Of a DNA stretch of 64,000 nt, positions 1 through 8,427 are shown one piece after another. A model generated the notes under the pieces. The model was not told the origin of the DNA. It made no database searches and was given only the letters and a program-made list of their open reading frames with translations. The position numbers and the translations under genes are program-made. Origin of the DNA: Thermasporomyces sp040195635 (GTDB lineage: Bacteria > Actinomycetota > Actinomycetes > Propionibacteriales > Actinopolymorphaceae); NCBI RefSeq assembly GCF_040195635.1, contig NZ_JBEFTX010000011.1:194650-258649 (forward strand), read 5' to 3'. Each line of letters begins with the position of its first letter. Positions within the stretch are counted from its first letter, which is position 1.

Positions 1-149
1 AGGGAGCGTCGGTGATACCCGGCGAGATGATCGGAGAGGTGGGGACGACCGGCAACTCCACCGGTCCCCACCTGCACTTCGAGGTACGCGTGGCGGGACG
101 TCCCGAGGACCCGGAGCTGTGGCTGTCCGGTCATGGCGTCGAACCGTGA
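1..149 (+). CDS. M23-family peptidase, C-terminal end (5' truncated by window)
   Basis: The frame starting at base 3 is open from the window edge and stops with TGA at 147-149, giving about 48 residues. It contains GEVGTTGNSTGPHLHFEVR, the hallmark end of LytM/M23 zinc metallopeptidases; the HLH of HLHFE supplies a zinc ligand and the catalytic histidine. The protein should cut peptidoglycan cross-bridges in the cell envelope. It lies just upstream of the membrane and ParA-like genes of the type IV secretion-like locus. Such loci usually encode a wall hydrolase to open a path for the channel, so membership in that system is the likely role. Only the last quarter of the catalytic domain is visible. 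Confidence 0.85.
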   Translation, partial: GASVIPGEMIGEVGTTGNSTGPHLHFEVRVAGRPEDPELWLSGHGVEP

Positions 150-168
150 GGCCGGCACGGCTGCGTTT

Positions 169-303
169 GAGCGCGGTGGGCATGCGTGCCGCAGACACGA
201 CCGCATGGCGGGCGGGCACGGGGCACGAGCGCGGCCAGCACGGTGGGCATGCGTGCCGCAGGCACGACAGCATGAGCGGGCGGGCACGGGTCCCGAGCGC
301 GGC
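169..303. repeat. Imperfect direct repeat, period about 67 bp
   Basis: The 280 bases between the peptidase and the next gene hold no convincing gene. They contain two imperfect copies of a 67-bp unit: GTGGGCATGCGTGCCGCAG occurs at 176 and again at 243. Each copy is followed by a related GGGCGGGCACGGG segment, and GAGCGCGGCCAGCACGG is partly repeated a third time. The remainder probably holds the promoter of the downstream membrane protein gene, but no clear -35/-10 pair is visible. Confidence 0.6.
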
Positions 304-429
304 CAGCACGGCACGAGCGCGACCGGTTGCACATCCCGGCCGAGCAACTACTGTTCGCGATGAGGTGGTGGCCGCGGTTGCGGTTGCCTCTCGTACGACC
401 GTCAACGGTGTCGGAAGGGGCGAGGCGAC

Positions 430-1005
430 GTGACGACGAACCCGGACTCCGGGTCCTCTGCCGTCGGCATGCCCGCTGGTCAGCCTGCTGGTCGGTCAAC
501 CGCCAACCCGCCGCCGGGCATCGCCGGACTGCCACCGGAGCGGCCTGCGCCGGCTGACGACAACGACGTACGAACGGTCCCGGACGACGCCACGCAGGAC
601 GAACCGGGAGCGGACCTGCCCTGGGACGAAGCGACGGCGTACGGCGTCGAAGGTTTTGACCCAGACGATCCGTGGAACGCGGTGCTCTGTGTCGAGAGCG
701 ACCGATCCGTGACGCTGCTGCCCCTGACGCCGAGGAGCCTCGACCATCTCGTGGGAAGCCTCGGGGAGGTACGTGAGGCGCAGCGGCTCGCGCTGGGCAT
801 GTCTGCCTCGGGCGACGAGGGTGACGTGGTTCAACAAGCACGGCATGGAGCGTTCCGGCAGGTCGCTCACGCCGCCCAACTTGCCACCGGAAGCGCTCCA
901 GTGTCGCAACTCTGGCAGACGTCGACGAGAGGCCGGTTGATCATCATCGGAGGTGCCGGATTGTTTGTCGCCCTCGGGATCATCGCCTCCCTGTTCGCTC
1001 GGTAA
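430..1005 (+). CDS. Hypothetical membrane protein with C-terminal transmembrane anchor
   Basis: This 191-residue protein has an N-terminal half rich in Pro, Ala and Asp that looks disordered. A short folded segment follows (about residues 75-125, around NAVLCVESDRSVTLLPLTPRS). A single hydrophobic helix closes it (about 168-190, RLIIIGGAGLFVALGIIASLF). The large N-terminal part is therefore probably cytoplasmic, with a tail anchor in the membrane. I do not recognise a named family. The GTG start at 430 follows an AGGGGCGAGG ribosome-binding site. The ParA-like gene begins 30 bases after its stop on the same strand, so the two are likely co-transcribed and the protein probably belongs to the type IV secretion-like locus. 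Confidence 0.7.
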   Translation: MTTNPDSGSSAVGMPAGQPAGRSTANPPPGIAGLPPERPAPADDNDVRTVPDDATQDEPGADLPWDEATAYGVEGFDPDDPWNAVLCVESDRSVTLLPLTPRSLDHLVGSLGEVREAQRLALGMSASGDEGDVVQQARHGAFRQVAHAAQLATGSAPVSQLWQTSTRGRLIIIGGAGLFVALGIIASLFAR

Positions 1006-1035
1006 CGTTCGAAGCCCACGGCCAGGGAGTGAGTT

Positions 1036-3873
1036 GTGAGTGACCAGGAACCCCACGAGACCGAGCGCTCGGACGATGCCGCGTCGGGCGCGTCCCAGCG
1101 GTCCCGTGAGCACGAACGTGGGCCGGAGGGGGAACAGGACCGCAAGCAGCCGGACCGCGAACAGCCCGACCCCGAACAGCCGGACAAGGAGCGGTCAGAC
1201 CAGCATCGGCCGGACCAGGAGCGGCCGGGCCGTGAACGAGGGCCGGACGGCGAACAGGAGCAGCACCCGGAACGCGAGGCGGACCCGGAACGCGAGGCGG
1301 ACCCGGAACGCGAGGCGGACCCGGAACGCGAGGCGGACCCGGAACGCGAGGCGGACCCGGAACGCGAGGCGGACCCGGAACGCGAGGCGGACCGGGAACG
1401 GGAGAGCGTCGTGACGTCGGTCCGGAGCACGGACGCTTCCGGCGTTGCGAGCACGTCGGCTGCATCAGGAGCCGCGGGTGCCTCGGGACCAACGGGGGTC
1501 TCGGGACCGACGGATGCGACGTCGAGGTCGCGGGCGCCGGGAAGGTCCGGAGCCGGCTCGCGCAGCGGCGGTCGCTCCTACGAGGTCCACGTCGGCGTCG
1601 GGCGGCCCTATCCACATTCGCAGCTACCCGGAGCGTCCTGGCCAGGCGAGTCCAAGCCCGCGCCGCCGGGCATCTTCGGTACCGGTACCTCCGACGCCTC
1701 CGCCCCGCCAGGACGACGTGACGCGCCGTCTCGCCCGGAGGCCGGGTCTGCTGGTTCTGGTCCTGGTGTTGGTGACAGCGAAGCCGATCAGTCCGCGCGT
1801 CACGACCCGGTCTCCGTGCCGGGCGACTCTGACACCCCGTACCCCGAGGAGACCCCGCACCCCGAGCCCACCGCACACCCTGAGGGCACCGCGCACCCTG
1901 AGGACACCGCGTACCCCCAAGGGGCGCCACGGGCCAGGGAGGACAAGGGGTTCGACTCGGTTACACCGTCGGAGTCAACGCCGGAAGCACCGACCCCCAC
2001 GACGCCAGACCCGGGAACGTCGGATTCAGCAACGCCCGGCCCGGCCGTTCCCGGATCATCCTCTGCTGGCCCCACGGCCTCCGGGTCCACCGCGCCCGGA
2101 TCGGCCTCATCAACGGCGGCAGCCCCTGCTGCTCCTACCCCGGCCTCCGGCGCCGCCTCGTCAGGTAGCCCGCAGCACGCTGCCGGGGACCACGCCGCTG
2201 AACCGGATGCACCGGAGACAGCACGCCCATCTGCTCCCGCCGAATCCGGAGCGTCGGGTACGACGGGAGAACGGTTCGAGGCTCCGCCGTACTGGACGCC
2301 CCGCCCGAGCACCGAGGACGCCGACGCGCCCACCCCCTCGCTGACGAGACGGGGATTCGAGGACTCCTCGACGTACCGCACCGGGGTTGGTGTCGGAAGG
2401 CCGTCTCCTCGTCATGCGGGTTCCAGGCCGGGAACCCCGAACCAGCCGAGCTCGACAGGACAGCCAACGTCGGCAGGACAACCGGGCATGCCGCGGCCTC
2501 CACGCACGCCGACCGCCTCAACCACACCACCCGCCTCAACCACACCACCCGCCTCAACGACACCACCGGAGCCGAGCACACCGACCTCCTCGGGCACGGC
2601 CTCCGGCGCGCCGACCCAGCCGAGCTCACCACCTCGCGCGGGCAGCACTGCACAGCCGTACTCCCACACGCCTCCTGCGCGCGAAACCCCCGCTGCCCAA
2701 TCCCAGCCTCGGCAACCCGCTCGGCCGGCGCAGCCTCAGCCGCACCCGGAAGCGGGACGCTCGACATCGACGTACGGCCAAGCGTCGCCGCCGGAGCGCC
2801 AGCGACCACAGGCTCGCCCGCCAGCCACTGGCATCGAGGCTTCTGGTTCCGGATATGCGGGGGGTTCGGCGTCGGCCGGATCACCGGGTGGATGGCGGCC
2901 GGCCGAGTCGGGCCCGCCGGCGAACGACGTCGAGGAGGACTCGTTCGTCGACGAACTCACCACGCAACGGCGCCGCCCGATTCCGCGTCATGGCTGGCAG
3001 GGTGCGCTGTACCGGCTCAGCCGGCTCAATGTCGGCATGAGCAAGCGCGACCGTGACGAGTGGGACGTTCGGCAGCGCCTGAACCGCCAGCTTCGGCGTA
3101 CTCGCGGCTACTGCGGCTACGTCGGCATCGCCTCGGAGAAGGGCGGGGTCGGCAAGACGACGTTGGCGGCACTACTCGCGGCCGAACTCGCCGAAGGCCG
3201 TCGGGAGTCTGTCGGTGTGGCTGACCTCAACCCTGACCTCGGGACCCTGCCGGACCGGTTTGGCGTACGCCCCCACCATTCGATTCGTGACCTTCTCGCA
3301 CATGTCGAGGAAATCCCGTGGCGTTATCACGTCCACGACTTCATGGAGAAGGTGCCCGAGATGAATGTCCGGGTGCTCGCGGCCTCGACGGACCGGAAGA
3401 TCCGGCACCAGCTCAACGTGTCCGATGTCGAACTGTTGGCCGAGCTCTTCGCACCGTTCTTCTCGTTCGCGATCCTCGACAACGGCACCCACATTACGCA
3501 CGAAGCGATGCTCGGCACGCTGCGCGTCGCGCACGGCATGGTGCTCGTCACCGACAACACCAAGGATGGCGCCAATCTTGCGCGGAAGACGCTGCAGTTC
3601 CTGACCGACAACGGTTACCCGGAGATACGCCGCCGCGTGGTGCTGGCCGTCGTGGCGAAGGAGACGGCTAGTCCGGTCAAGGTCCGCGCGATCGAACGCG
3701 CCTTCTCCGATCACGTACGCGAGCTCGTCGTGGTCCCCTACGATCCGGCCCTCGACGGCGGCGGCAAGATCCCGTTCCGCGACCCGAATGCGATCAACAA
3801 GCTGTTACGTCCGCAGACCCGTGACGCGGTGCGCCGACTGGCAGCCATCATGATCGACGACTTGGTCTCCTAG
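1036..3873 (+). CDS. ParA/MinD-like ATPase with very long disordered N-terminus
   Basis: This 945-residue protein has an ATPase domain of roughly 250 residues at the C-terminus. The deviant Walker A motif EKGGVGKTT lies near residue 700, followed by VADLNPDLGTLPDRFG and the segment ILDNGTHITHEAML, a pattern typical of ParA/MinD P-loop ATPases. The first about 650 residues are low complexity: Asp/Glu/Arg-rich first (with a PEREAD repeat), then Pro/Ser/Thr/Ala-rich. ParA-type ATPases place or time complexes at the cell pole or membrane. In transfer loci of Gram-positive bacteria such proteins are thought to organise the secretion machine. The GTG start at 1036 has AGGGAG upstream. The gene converges on the minus-strand transfer genes, with only 59 bases between stops. 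Confidence 0.8.
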   Translation: MSDQEPHETERSDDAASGASQRSREHERGPEGEQDRKQPDREQPDPEQPDKERSDQHRPDQERPGRERGPDGEQEQHPEREADPEREADPEREADPEREADPEREADPEREADPEREADRERESVVTSVRSTDASGVASTSAASGAAGASGPTGVSGPTDATSRSRAPGRSGAGSRSGGRSYEVHVGVGRPYPHSQLPGASWPGESKPAPPGIFGTGTSDASAPPGRRDAPSRPEAGSAGSGPGVGDSEADQSARHDPVSVPGDSDTPYPEETPHPEPTAHPEGTAHPEDTAYPQGAPRAREDKGFDSVTPSESTPEAPTPTTPDPGTSDSATPGPAVPGSSSAGPTASGSTAPGSASSTAAAPAAPTPASGAASSGSPQHAAGDHAAEPDAPETARPSAPAESGASGTTGERFEAPPYWTPRPSTEDADAPTPSLTRRGFEDSSTYRTGVGVGRPSPRHAGSRPGTPNQPSSTGQPTSAGQPGMPRPPRTPTASTTPPASTTPPASTTPPEPSTPTSSGTASGAPTQPSSPPRAGSTAQPYSHTPPARETPAAQSQPRQPARPAQPQPHPEAGRSTSTYGQASPPERQRPQARPPATGIEASGSGYAGGSASAGSPGGWRPAESGPPANDVEEDSFVDELTTQRRRPIPRHGWQGALYRLSRLNVGMSKRDRDEWDVRQRLNRQLRRTRGYCGYVGIASEKGGVGKTTLAALLAAELAEGRRESVGVADLNPDLGTLPDRFGVRPHHSIRDLLAHVEEIPWRYHVHDFMEKVPEMNVRVLAASTDRKIRHQLNVSDVELLAELFAPFFSFAILDNGTHITHEAMLGTLRVAHGMVLVTDNTKDGANLARKTLQFLTDNGYPEIRRRVVLAVVAKETASPVKVRAIERAFSDHVRELVVVPYDPALDGGGKIPFRDPNAINKLLRPQTRDAVRRLAAIMIDDLVS
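1266..1391 (+). repeat. In-frame 18-bp tandem repeat (PEREAD x7)
   Basis: Seven identical 18-bp units (CCCGGAACGCGAGGCGGA) run head to tail inside the ParA-like gene. They encode PEREAD seven times and are followed by a degenerate eighth unit. Every copy is identical at the DNA level, which suggests recent expansion by slippage or recombination rather than old selected repetition. The unit has equal numbers of acidic and basic side chains, giving a charged probably helical or disordered spacer. Confidence 0.9.
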
Positions 3874-3932
3874 CGGTGCCGACGGCATCCGCTCCACCCA
3901 GTACGTACGCACCGCGTACGTACTGGCTGTGG

Positions 3933-5098
3933 TCATAGTGTGCCGAGGATCCGTCGGGTCAGCGTTGTTGCCGCGTCGGCGATCCGGTCGGCGTCGCCGT
4001 CGTCCAGCCGGTACGTCACGTCGATGACGTCGATCCCTTGGACCGAATGGATTTCTACCCAGCTTTCGCGGGGGAACATTTCATCGACCGCAAGTAAGCA
4101 CTGACGGTCGCCAAACCTTCGCTGCTGCATGGGAATCATCAGCTCAAATCCATCGACATCATCCGCTTCTTCGGCTAACGCGTCGCAAACACTGTCGAGC
4201 GATTCGAGCGCTTCATTGCGTGCGGTGGAACCGACGGCTTCGCCGGCTTGTAGCGTGTGACGACCACGTCGAGGTGCCCTCGCCCCCTCGCCGTTCCCGT
4301 TGCCGACTCACATCCCGACGTGATCGATTGGCTTCCTCGATCGGTGGTGTCGAAGCGCAGGTCGGGGACGAGGCGGCGGAGTGTGTCCGCACCGATCAGC
4401 ATGCACATATCGGTGGGCAGCGGACGAGCCTGGGGACGCTTCTGCCTCAACGTCGGGTCGTCCGGAGTCCGAAGCTGCGCTGCGATGTCCCGCGTCAGTG
4501 CGGCGCCGAGCGTCGCCGCCGACGCTGGTGAGTCACCGGCGAGCGAGAACTGGACCATAATGACATCGGCCTCTTGCAACGCGAAGCGTGTTGTAGAGAA
4601 GTCGCCTATCCGTTGCATGCATGCCTGACCATCTCGAGTCCTGCTGTCGGGGTCTTCCTTCAGCGGATCTGCGCCGGACATAAGCCTGCACATACCCGAG
4701 GCGTAGAACTCGGCGTCGTCGTCGTCGAAATAGCGGCGGACAGTTACGTCAACGTCGGTCGCATCGAACGCATCGCTCGCCGACCTCCCAGCACAGCCCG
4801 CCGACCAGTGGTCATATTCCTTGGTCGGCGGAGAACTGGTGAGCTGCGGCTGAGGTAGGTATTCGCGGAACGTGTCTTCGCCGATGAAGTCGCAGATGTC
4901 GGCGAACTCGCTCGGCGGTTTGCGGAGAGCGTCGCGGACTTCGCCCAGGGCGTACGCGCCGATGAACGCGACCGGCACAGCAACCGGCGCACCAAGCAGG
5001 ATACAGATGAGCACGACCAGCAAGCGTCGCCGGCCCGACATCTGCGACCACTCGCTCCGCCGACGACGTGCCGGTGGAGGTATCGGAAGCGCACCCAC
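3933..5098 (-). pseudogene. Two-domain membrane-anchored protein, split by a frameshift near 4225-4245
   Basis: The GTG at 5098 opens a frame that reads 307 codons to a TAG at 4175-4177. An N-terminal transmembrane helix (about residues 25-50) precedes two copies of a Cys-containing domain. Copy one runs from DICDFIGEDTFREYLP to VIMVQFSLAGD. Copy two starts at MCMLIGADTLRRLVP but loses its homologous ending. That ending is present in another minus-strand frame as far as the stop at 3933: VIDVTYRLDDGDADRIADAATT aligns with VIMVQFSLAGDSPASAATLGAA in copy one. The second frame is open well upstream of its first ATG at 4139, across the junction. One indel around 4225-4245 therefore explains both pieces; it may be a real mutation or a sequencing error. 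The Cys pattern recalls DUF3558-type lipoproteins, though no lipobox is seen. Confidence 0.7.
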
Positions 5099-5119
5099 GA
5101 TGTGCCCCGTCCTTCAGTC

Positions 5120-5159
5120 GTTGGAGGTTTGCCGGCATAGAGGCCGACTGTCCTCCAAC
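5120..5159. repeat. Family C 40-bp hairpin, copy 1
   Basis: GTTGGAGG at the left end pairs with CCTCCAAC at the right, with partly complementary flanks of TTTGCCGGC and a TAGA-containing loop. It lies just 3' of the scrambled pseudogene in minus-strand orientation, where a terminator would be expected, but there is no obvious T tract. Confidence 0.75.
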
Positions 5160-5173
5160 AACTCGATACGCCC

Positions 5174-5590
5174 TTACCGGTTACGGCTGAGCACGGGGTC
5201 GTTCTCGAGGACGGTCAGCGGGGTCGACGGGCCCTGTTGCCCCGGAATCGTCTGCGCGATCGTCTGCCATCCGCCGCCAGCGTTCCACTGCACCTGGTAA
5301 TCGACACCGACCCGGATCTGACGGGTGCCGGTGTTCTCGTACTCGTGCGTGATGTCCATGTGCGGATAAGGACGGCCTGGCTGGTCGGTGACCTCCGTCT
5401 GGCCGTCGCCGAAGTGCCAGGCTGCGCGAGCGCGGTCGTCAACCCTCGGTTGCGCCCGCGCGACGGTGCGAGCCAGACGACGACCGCCACCACGAACGCA
5501 CACAGCCAGAACACCAGCCCCGCTTGCAAAGGCGGCACCAGCGGCGTCTGGTCACCGGCCCACGCAGTCGTCATCGACCTGCATAACGGG
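5174..5590 (-). pseudogene. Mosaic remnant: NERD-gene fragment joined to PKD-gene tail
   Basis: Two pieces of neighbouring genes are fused here out of frame. Read on the minus strand, about 5585-5430 is nearly identical to part of the NERD-domain gene around 8222-8080 (shared peptide MTTAWAGDQTPLV, then LQAGLVFWL). About 5420-5174 then matches the end of the PKD gene: WHFGDGQTEVTDQPGRPYP against WSWGDGTSDVTSQPGGPYP, both ending in TPxTVL...LSR. The two parts lie in different frames and there is no proper start, so no functional product is expected. Hairpins of family C bracket the segment at 5120 and 5622. A partial duplication followed by deletion is the simplest history. Confidence 0.8.
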
Positions 5591-5621
5591 TCATGCGCAC
5601 CGGGATGTGTTCTGCCGAGTT

Positions 5622-5661
5622 GTTGGAGGCTTGTCGGGGTAGAAGACGACCGACCTCCAAC
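5622..5661. repeat. Family C 40-bp hairpin, copy 2
   Basis: GTTGGAGG and CCTCCAAC form the stem ends, and the outer bases AGT and ACT extend it. It lies downstream of the intact PKD gene on the minus strand and upstream of the pseudogene. It differs from copy 1 mainly in the loop. Confidence 0.75.
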
Positions 5662-5737
5662 TACTCGTCGCGTCGCGGACGTAGGCTCACCGGGCGCCGT
5701 GGTGTAGCGGTACAGAACAAATCTTCCGCTGGAGAGG

Positions 5738-6649
5738 TCAACGGCTGAGGACGTCGCGCTTGGACAGGACGGTCACGGGTGTGGACGCGTCGCCTGGCTG
5801 AGTGTAAGTGCCCGGGAGGTCGACTCGATTCCCGCCGAACTCGTACCAACCGCTGTAGGTGACGTCGACCCGGACCTCGTAGTCGCCGGTACGGCTGTAG
5901 GTATGGGTCACGTCCATGTTGGGGTATGGCCCGCCGGGTTGGCTCGTGACGTCGGAAGTGCCGTCACCCCAGGACCAGCGGTAGGACACCGGATCCGCAT
6001 GCACCGTGACGATGCCGCCGGGGCCGACCTGCACGGTCTGCTCGCCGGTGAGCTCGGTGTAGAAGACATTGTCGAAGTCGACGAGAGTACGACCGTTGCC
6101 GGGGTTGACCTGTGCGCTCGCCGAAGGCAGGCCGTACTCCTCCAGCCAGCCCATCACCAGCTCCGGCGTGACCTGTGGGCGCTCCTCCTCGTCGGATCCA
6201 CGGCATTCCGAACCCTGGAACTCCCATGAACCCTCGGGTACCCACTCCGACCCGTTCCAGCGTTCCGTCCGGGTGTAAACAAAGAAGCGGATCTCGCCCT
6301 CCGCTTGACACGTCTGGGTAGCCGCGCCGCACAGGGCGCCGCCATCGCCCGGAGGCGGGCCGTTGCTGGAGCAGGCGGGAGTGAGGTAGTCGTCCGTGCG
6401 AGGATCGCCGGGCTGCGGCCAGTCAGGCGCAGGGTTGTCCGGGCCCGGGTCATCTGGCCCCGGATTCTCTGGAGCGCCTTCGCATGAGCCCCACTGACAT
6501 CCTGGGTCACCGTGAGAGTCGGCGTGCGCGTTGGGCACCAGCGGGTTGAGGGCCACGCCGACGAAGAGGCCGGCCGCTGCGATGGCCGCGACCGGGTAGC
6601 GCGCCAGCGCGCCGATCAGTCCTCGTTGTCGAACTTCGTGACCAGCCAT
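5738..6649 (-). CDS. Exported PKD-fold protein of the transfer locus
   Basis: This is a 303-residue protein starting at ATG 6649, with AGGAAAGGG seven bases upstream; an in-frame codon at 6682 lacks such a site. A signal sequence (ALARYPVAAIAAAGLFVGVALN, cleavage near NAHA-DS) is followed by a Pro/Asp/Gly-rich stretch (GPDDPGPDNPAPD), four or more cysteines, and a PKD-like beta domain at the C-terminus (about 225-300: YRWSWGDGTSDVT...THTYSRTGDYEVRVDVTY). The WGDGT and THTY motifs are typical of PKD repeats, which mediate surface contacts. Its 5' end overlaps the end of the upstream lipoprotein gene, so the two are probably translated together. The partner is unknown; an outer-surface adhesin or channel cap of the secretion-like system is a reasonable guess. 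Confidence 0.75.
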   Translation of the reverse strand: MAGHEVRQRGLIGALARYPVAAIAAAGLFVGVALNPLVPNAHADSHGDPGCQWGSCEGAPENPGPDDPGPDNPAPDWPQPGDPRTDDYLTPACSSNGPPPGDGGALCGAATQTCQAEGEIRFFVYTRTERWNGSEWVPEGSWEFQGSECRGSDEEERPQVTPELVMGWLEEYGLPSASAQVNPGNGRTLVDFDNVFYTELTGEQTVQVGPGGIVTVHADPVSYRWSWGDGTSDVTSQPGGPYPNMDVTHTYSRTGDYEVRVDVTYSGWYEFGGNRVDLPGTYTQPGDASTPVTVLSKRDVLSR

Positions 6650-7167
6650 CGGCCATCCCTTTCCTCGACCGTTACGCCCCACGTGGTTTGCTGAAACTGC
6701 TGTGGTGTTGGCTTCGCGCCGGCTTCGGGGATCAACTCGTAGGACTGCTTGTCCAAGAAGACGGTGACGGCCGGCGGATCCGATGCGGGAACGCGCAGCA
6801 CCCTGTTGATCCGAACCTCGTAGTCACCCTGGTAGCGGCCACCGCGCTTGTAGATTCCACCGATGTAGTCGGCGACACCCTTGCAGCCCTTGCATTCCGG
6901 TGCGCTGGCCTGAAGCACTGCCGATACGTCGCCCGTCTTCTGAGCCTCGTTGATCAGATCGAAGTACTGCCGGGCCGCGGCCTTCGGATCTGATGCAGCC
7001 AACCCGGTCGGGCTGGGCTTGGCGGTTGTCGAGGGACTGTCCGTCGCCGTCGGCGATGACGTCTTCAGCGGCGTTGGTTCCGGAGCTCCGGACAGGCATC
7101 CGGAGAGCAGAACGCCGCAGCTGGCGACGAGCGCGGCTGCCCCGATAGCACGACGATGTTTCCCCAT
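6616..7167 (-). CDS. DUF6318-like lipoprotein
   Basis: This 183-residue protein starts at ATG 7167 after a GGAGGG sequence. The lipobox LSGC near residue 23 follows a hydrophobic stretch (AIGAAALVASCGVLLSGC), so the protein should be lipid-anchored outside the membrane. A Ser/Thr/Pro linker leads into a domain of about 120 residues with AARQYFDLINEAQKTGDVS, a CKGCK motif and the final EERDGRWLVTKFD. The fold resembles NTF2/SnoaL-like lipoproteins of actinobacteria annotated as DUF6318. No enzyme residues stand out. It lies upstream of and overlaps the PKD gene, and follows the secretion-like genes on the same strand. Confidence 0.7.
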   Translation of the reverse strand: MGKHRRAIGAAALVASCGVLLSGCLSGAPEPTPLKTSSPTATDSPSTTAKPSPTGLAASDPKAAARQYFDLINEAQKTGDVSAVLQASAPECKGCKGVADYIGGIYKRGGRYQGDYEVRINRVLRVPASDPPAVTVFLDKQSYELIPEAGAKPTPQQFQQTTWGVTVEERDGRWLVTKFDNED

Positions 7168-7347
7168 AACCCCCAAACCCTCCCAGATGCGGAGAGCAAG
7201 ACTAGCAGCCGAATCCCGCCCGATCGGGCGAGCGAAGCTGGCTGGCGTCACTGCGGCAGCATCCTGTTACACGCAGTCTGGGGGTCGTTACCGTACGGCA
7301 GGATCGATCACTTGGTGTTTGCGTGTGGGAGCGGATCTTCACCACTG

Positions 7348-8427
7348 CTATGGCACAGGCGGGAGATTGGTCTCTACGTCGTTTGCCAGTCTGGTGAGGT
7401 TTCGCTTGCGCAGGCGCATGGGTTGTTGGCGAAGCCAGTGGTCCAACTGGTCGCCGTTCAGCAGAACAAGTTCAGCTCGAGAATTCTCGGCGAGCACCGT
7501 GAGCTCTACAGCGCCCTCTGGCAGGTAGGTGCCGTCCCAGAAGACGACGAGACCGTACGCATGCGCCGGGTCAACACCGAGCAGGTCGGCCAGCTGGCGA
7601 ACGTTCCGCGCCACCGGAGCGAGGCGCGCCGCCAGCTCCGTGGTGTCGCCGTCGAGGGCGTACGCCTGAGTCGCCACCTGAACGCCAGCTTCGTCGCCAG
7701 GGGCGTCGACCAGCGCCACGTCGCCTTGCCAGCTTCGGGTTTCGACGACGTAGACACCCGGCGGACCGACCAGCACCTGCTCCACCGGTCGGGGTCCGGC
7801 ACCGTTGTCAGGTAAAACCCGGGACCCGAGCACCTGCCAGCCCGATGAGCAGACAGCCGCCAACACCTCGGCTGTCCTGCCCGCTCCACGCAACTCCGCC
7901 ACACGGCCGACATGCCTCTGGGCGTGAGGCGCAGACGTGGACGGTTGCGTACGTACGGATCCGCGGCAACGCCATGCCACCACCGCCATTGCCGCGCACA
8001 GGCCCGCGATCGGCGCGGCCGAAGGCGCCAGCACCACGAACGGGCTTGCCACCAAGAGCACCGCGTGCGCCATCGCAGTTGTCAACGCCCGGTTGCGCCG
8101 GTCAGGCCGCGGCACAAGCCAGACGACGACCGCCACCACGAACGCGAACAACCAGAACACCAGCCCCGCTTGCAAAGGCGACACCAGCGGCGTCTGGTCA
8201 CCGGCCCACGCGGTCGTCATCGACGTACCCAGCAACGTCACCGCCAGCGACAGCACCGAGGCAGCCGCAAAAGGACTCCGGCGCCACCACGCGACAAGGG
8301 CGACGGCAGCAAGCACCCCCACGACCAGGGTCGTGGCGGCATCGCCTTGCAGGGCAGCGACAAGGACGACGAAGACGACGAGCGCACCGAGCGCGACAAC
8401 CTTGATGCCCCGCATCACGTTCGTCAC
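7348..8427 (-). CDS. NERD-domain membrane protein
   Basis: The first 150 of 359 residues form four or five membrane helices (such as VVALGALVVFVVLVAAL and LQAGLVFWLFAFVVAVVVWLV). A cytoplasmic domain follows from about 180 with SSGWQVLGSRVLPDNG...EQVLVGPPGVYVVETRSWQGDV, the core of the NERD (nuclease-related) domain. NERD proteins are thought to act on DNA, but activity is rarely shown, and here the catalytic set is not certain. The start overlaps the end of the TrbL-like gene by four bases, placing it firmly in the transfer operon. A fragment of this gene, nearly identical in sequence, lies in the pseudogene at 5430-5585. Confidence 0.75.
   Translation of the reverse strand: MTNVMRGIKVVALGALVVFVVLVAALQGDAATTLVVGVLAAVALVAWWRRSPFAAASVLSLAVTLLGTSMTTAWAGDQTPLVSPLQAGLVFWLFAFVVAVVVWLVPRPDRRNRALTTAMAHAVLLVASPFVVLAPSAAPIAGLCAAMAVVAWRCRGSVRTQPSTSAPHAQRHVGRVAELRGAGRTAEVLAAVCSSGWQVLGSRVLPDNGAGPRPVEQVLVGPPGVYVVETRSWQGDVALVDAPGDEAGVQVATQAYALDGDTTELAARLAPVARNVRQLADLLGVDPAHAYGLVVFWDGTYLPEGAVELTVLAENSRAELVLLNGDQLDHWLRQQPMRLRKRNLTRLANDVETNLPPVP

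Noticed and set aside
1266..1391. CRISPR-like array
   Set aside because: The units are contiguous 18-mers with no spacers and lie in frame inside a gene.
5694..5745. Sequence resembling the 5' half of a tRNA (GGCGCCG, D-arm-like TGTAGCGG, and an anticodon-like stem)
   Set aside because: The anticodon loop would be 8 bases, the stems are weak, and no T-arm or 3' acceptor follows. Probably chance resemblance; a tRNA fragment as an att relic is possible but unsupported.
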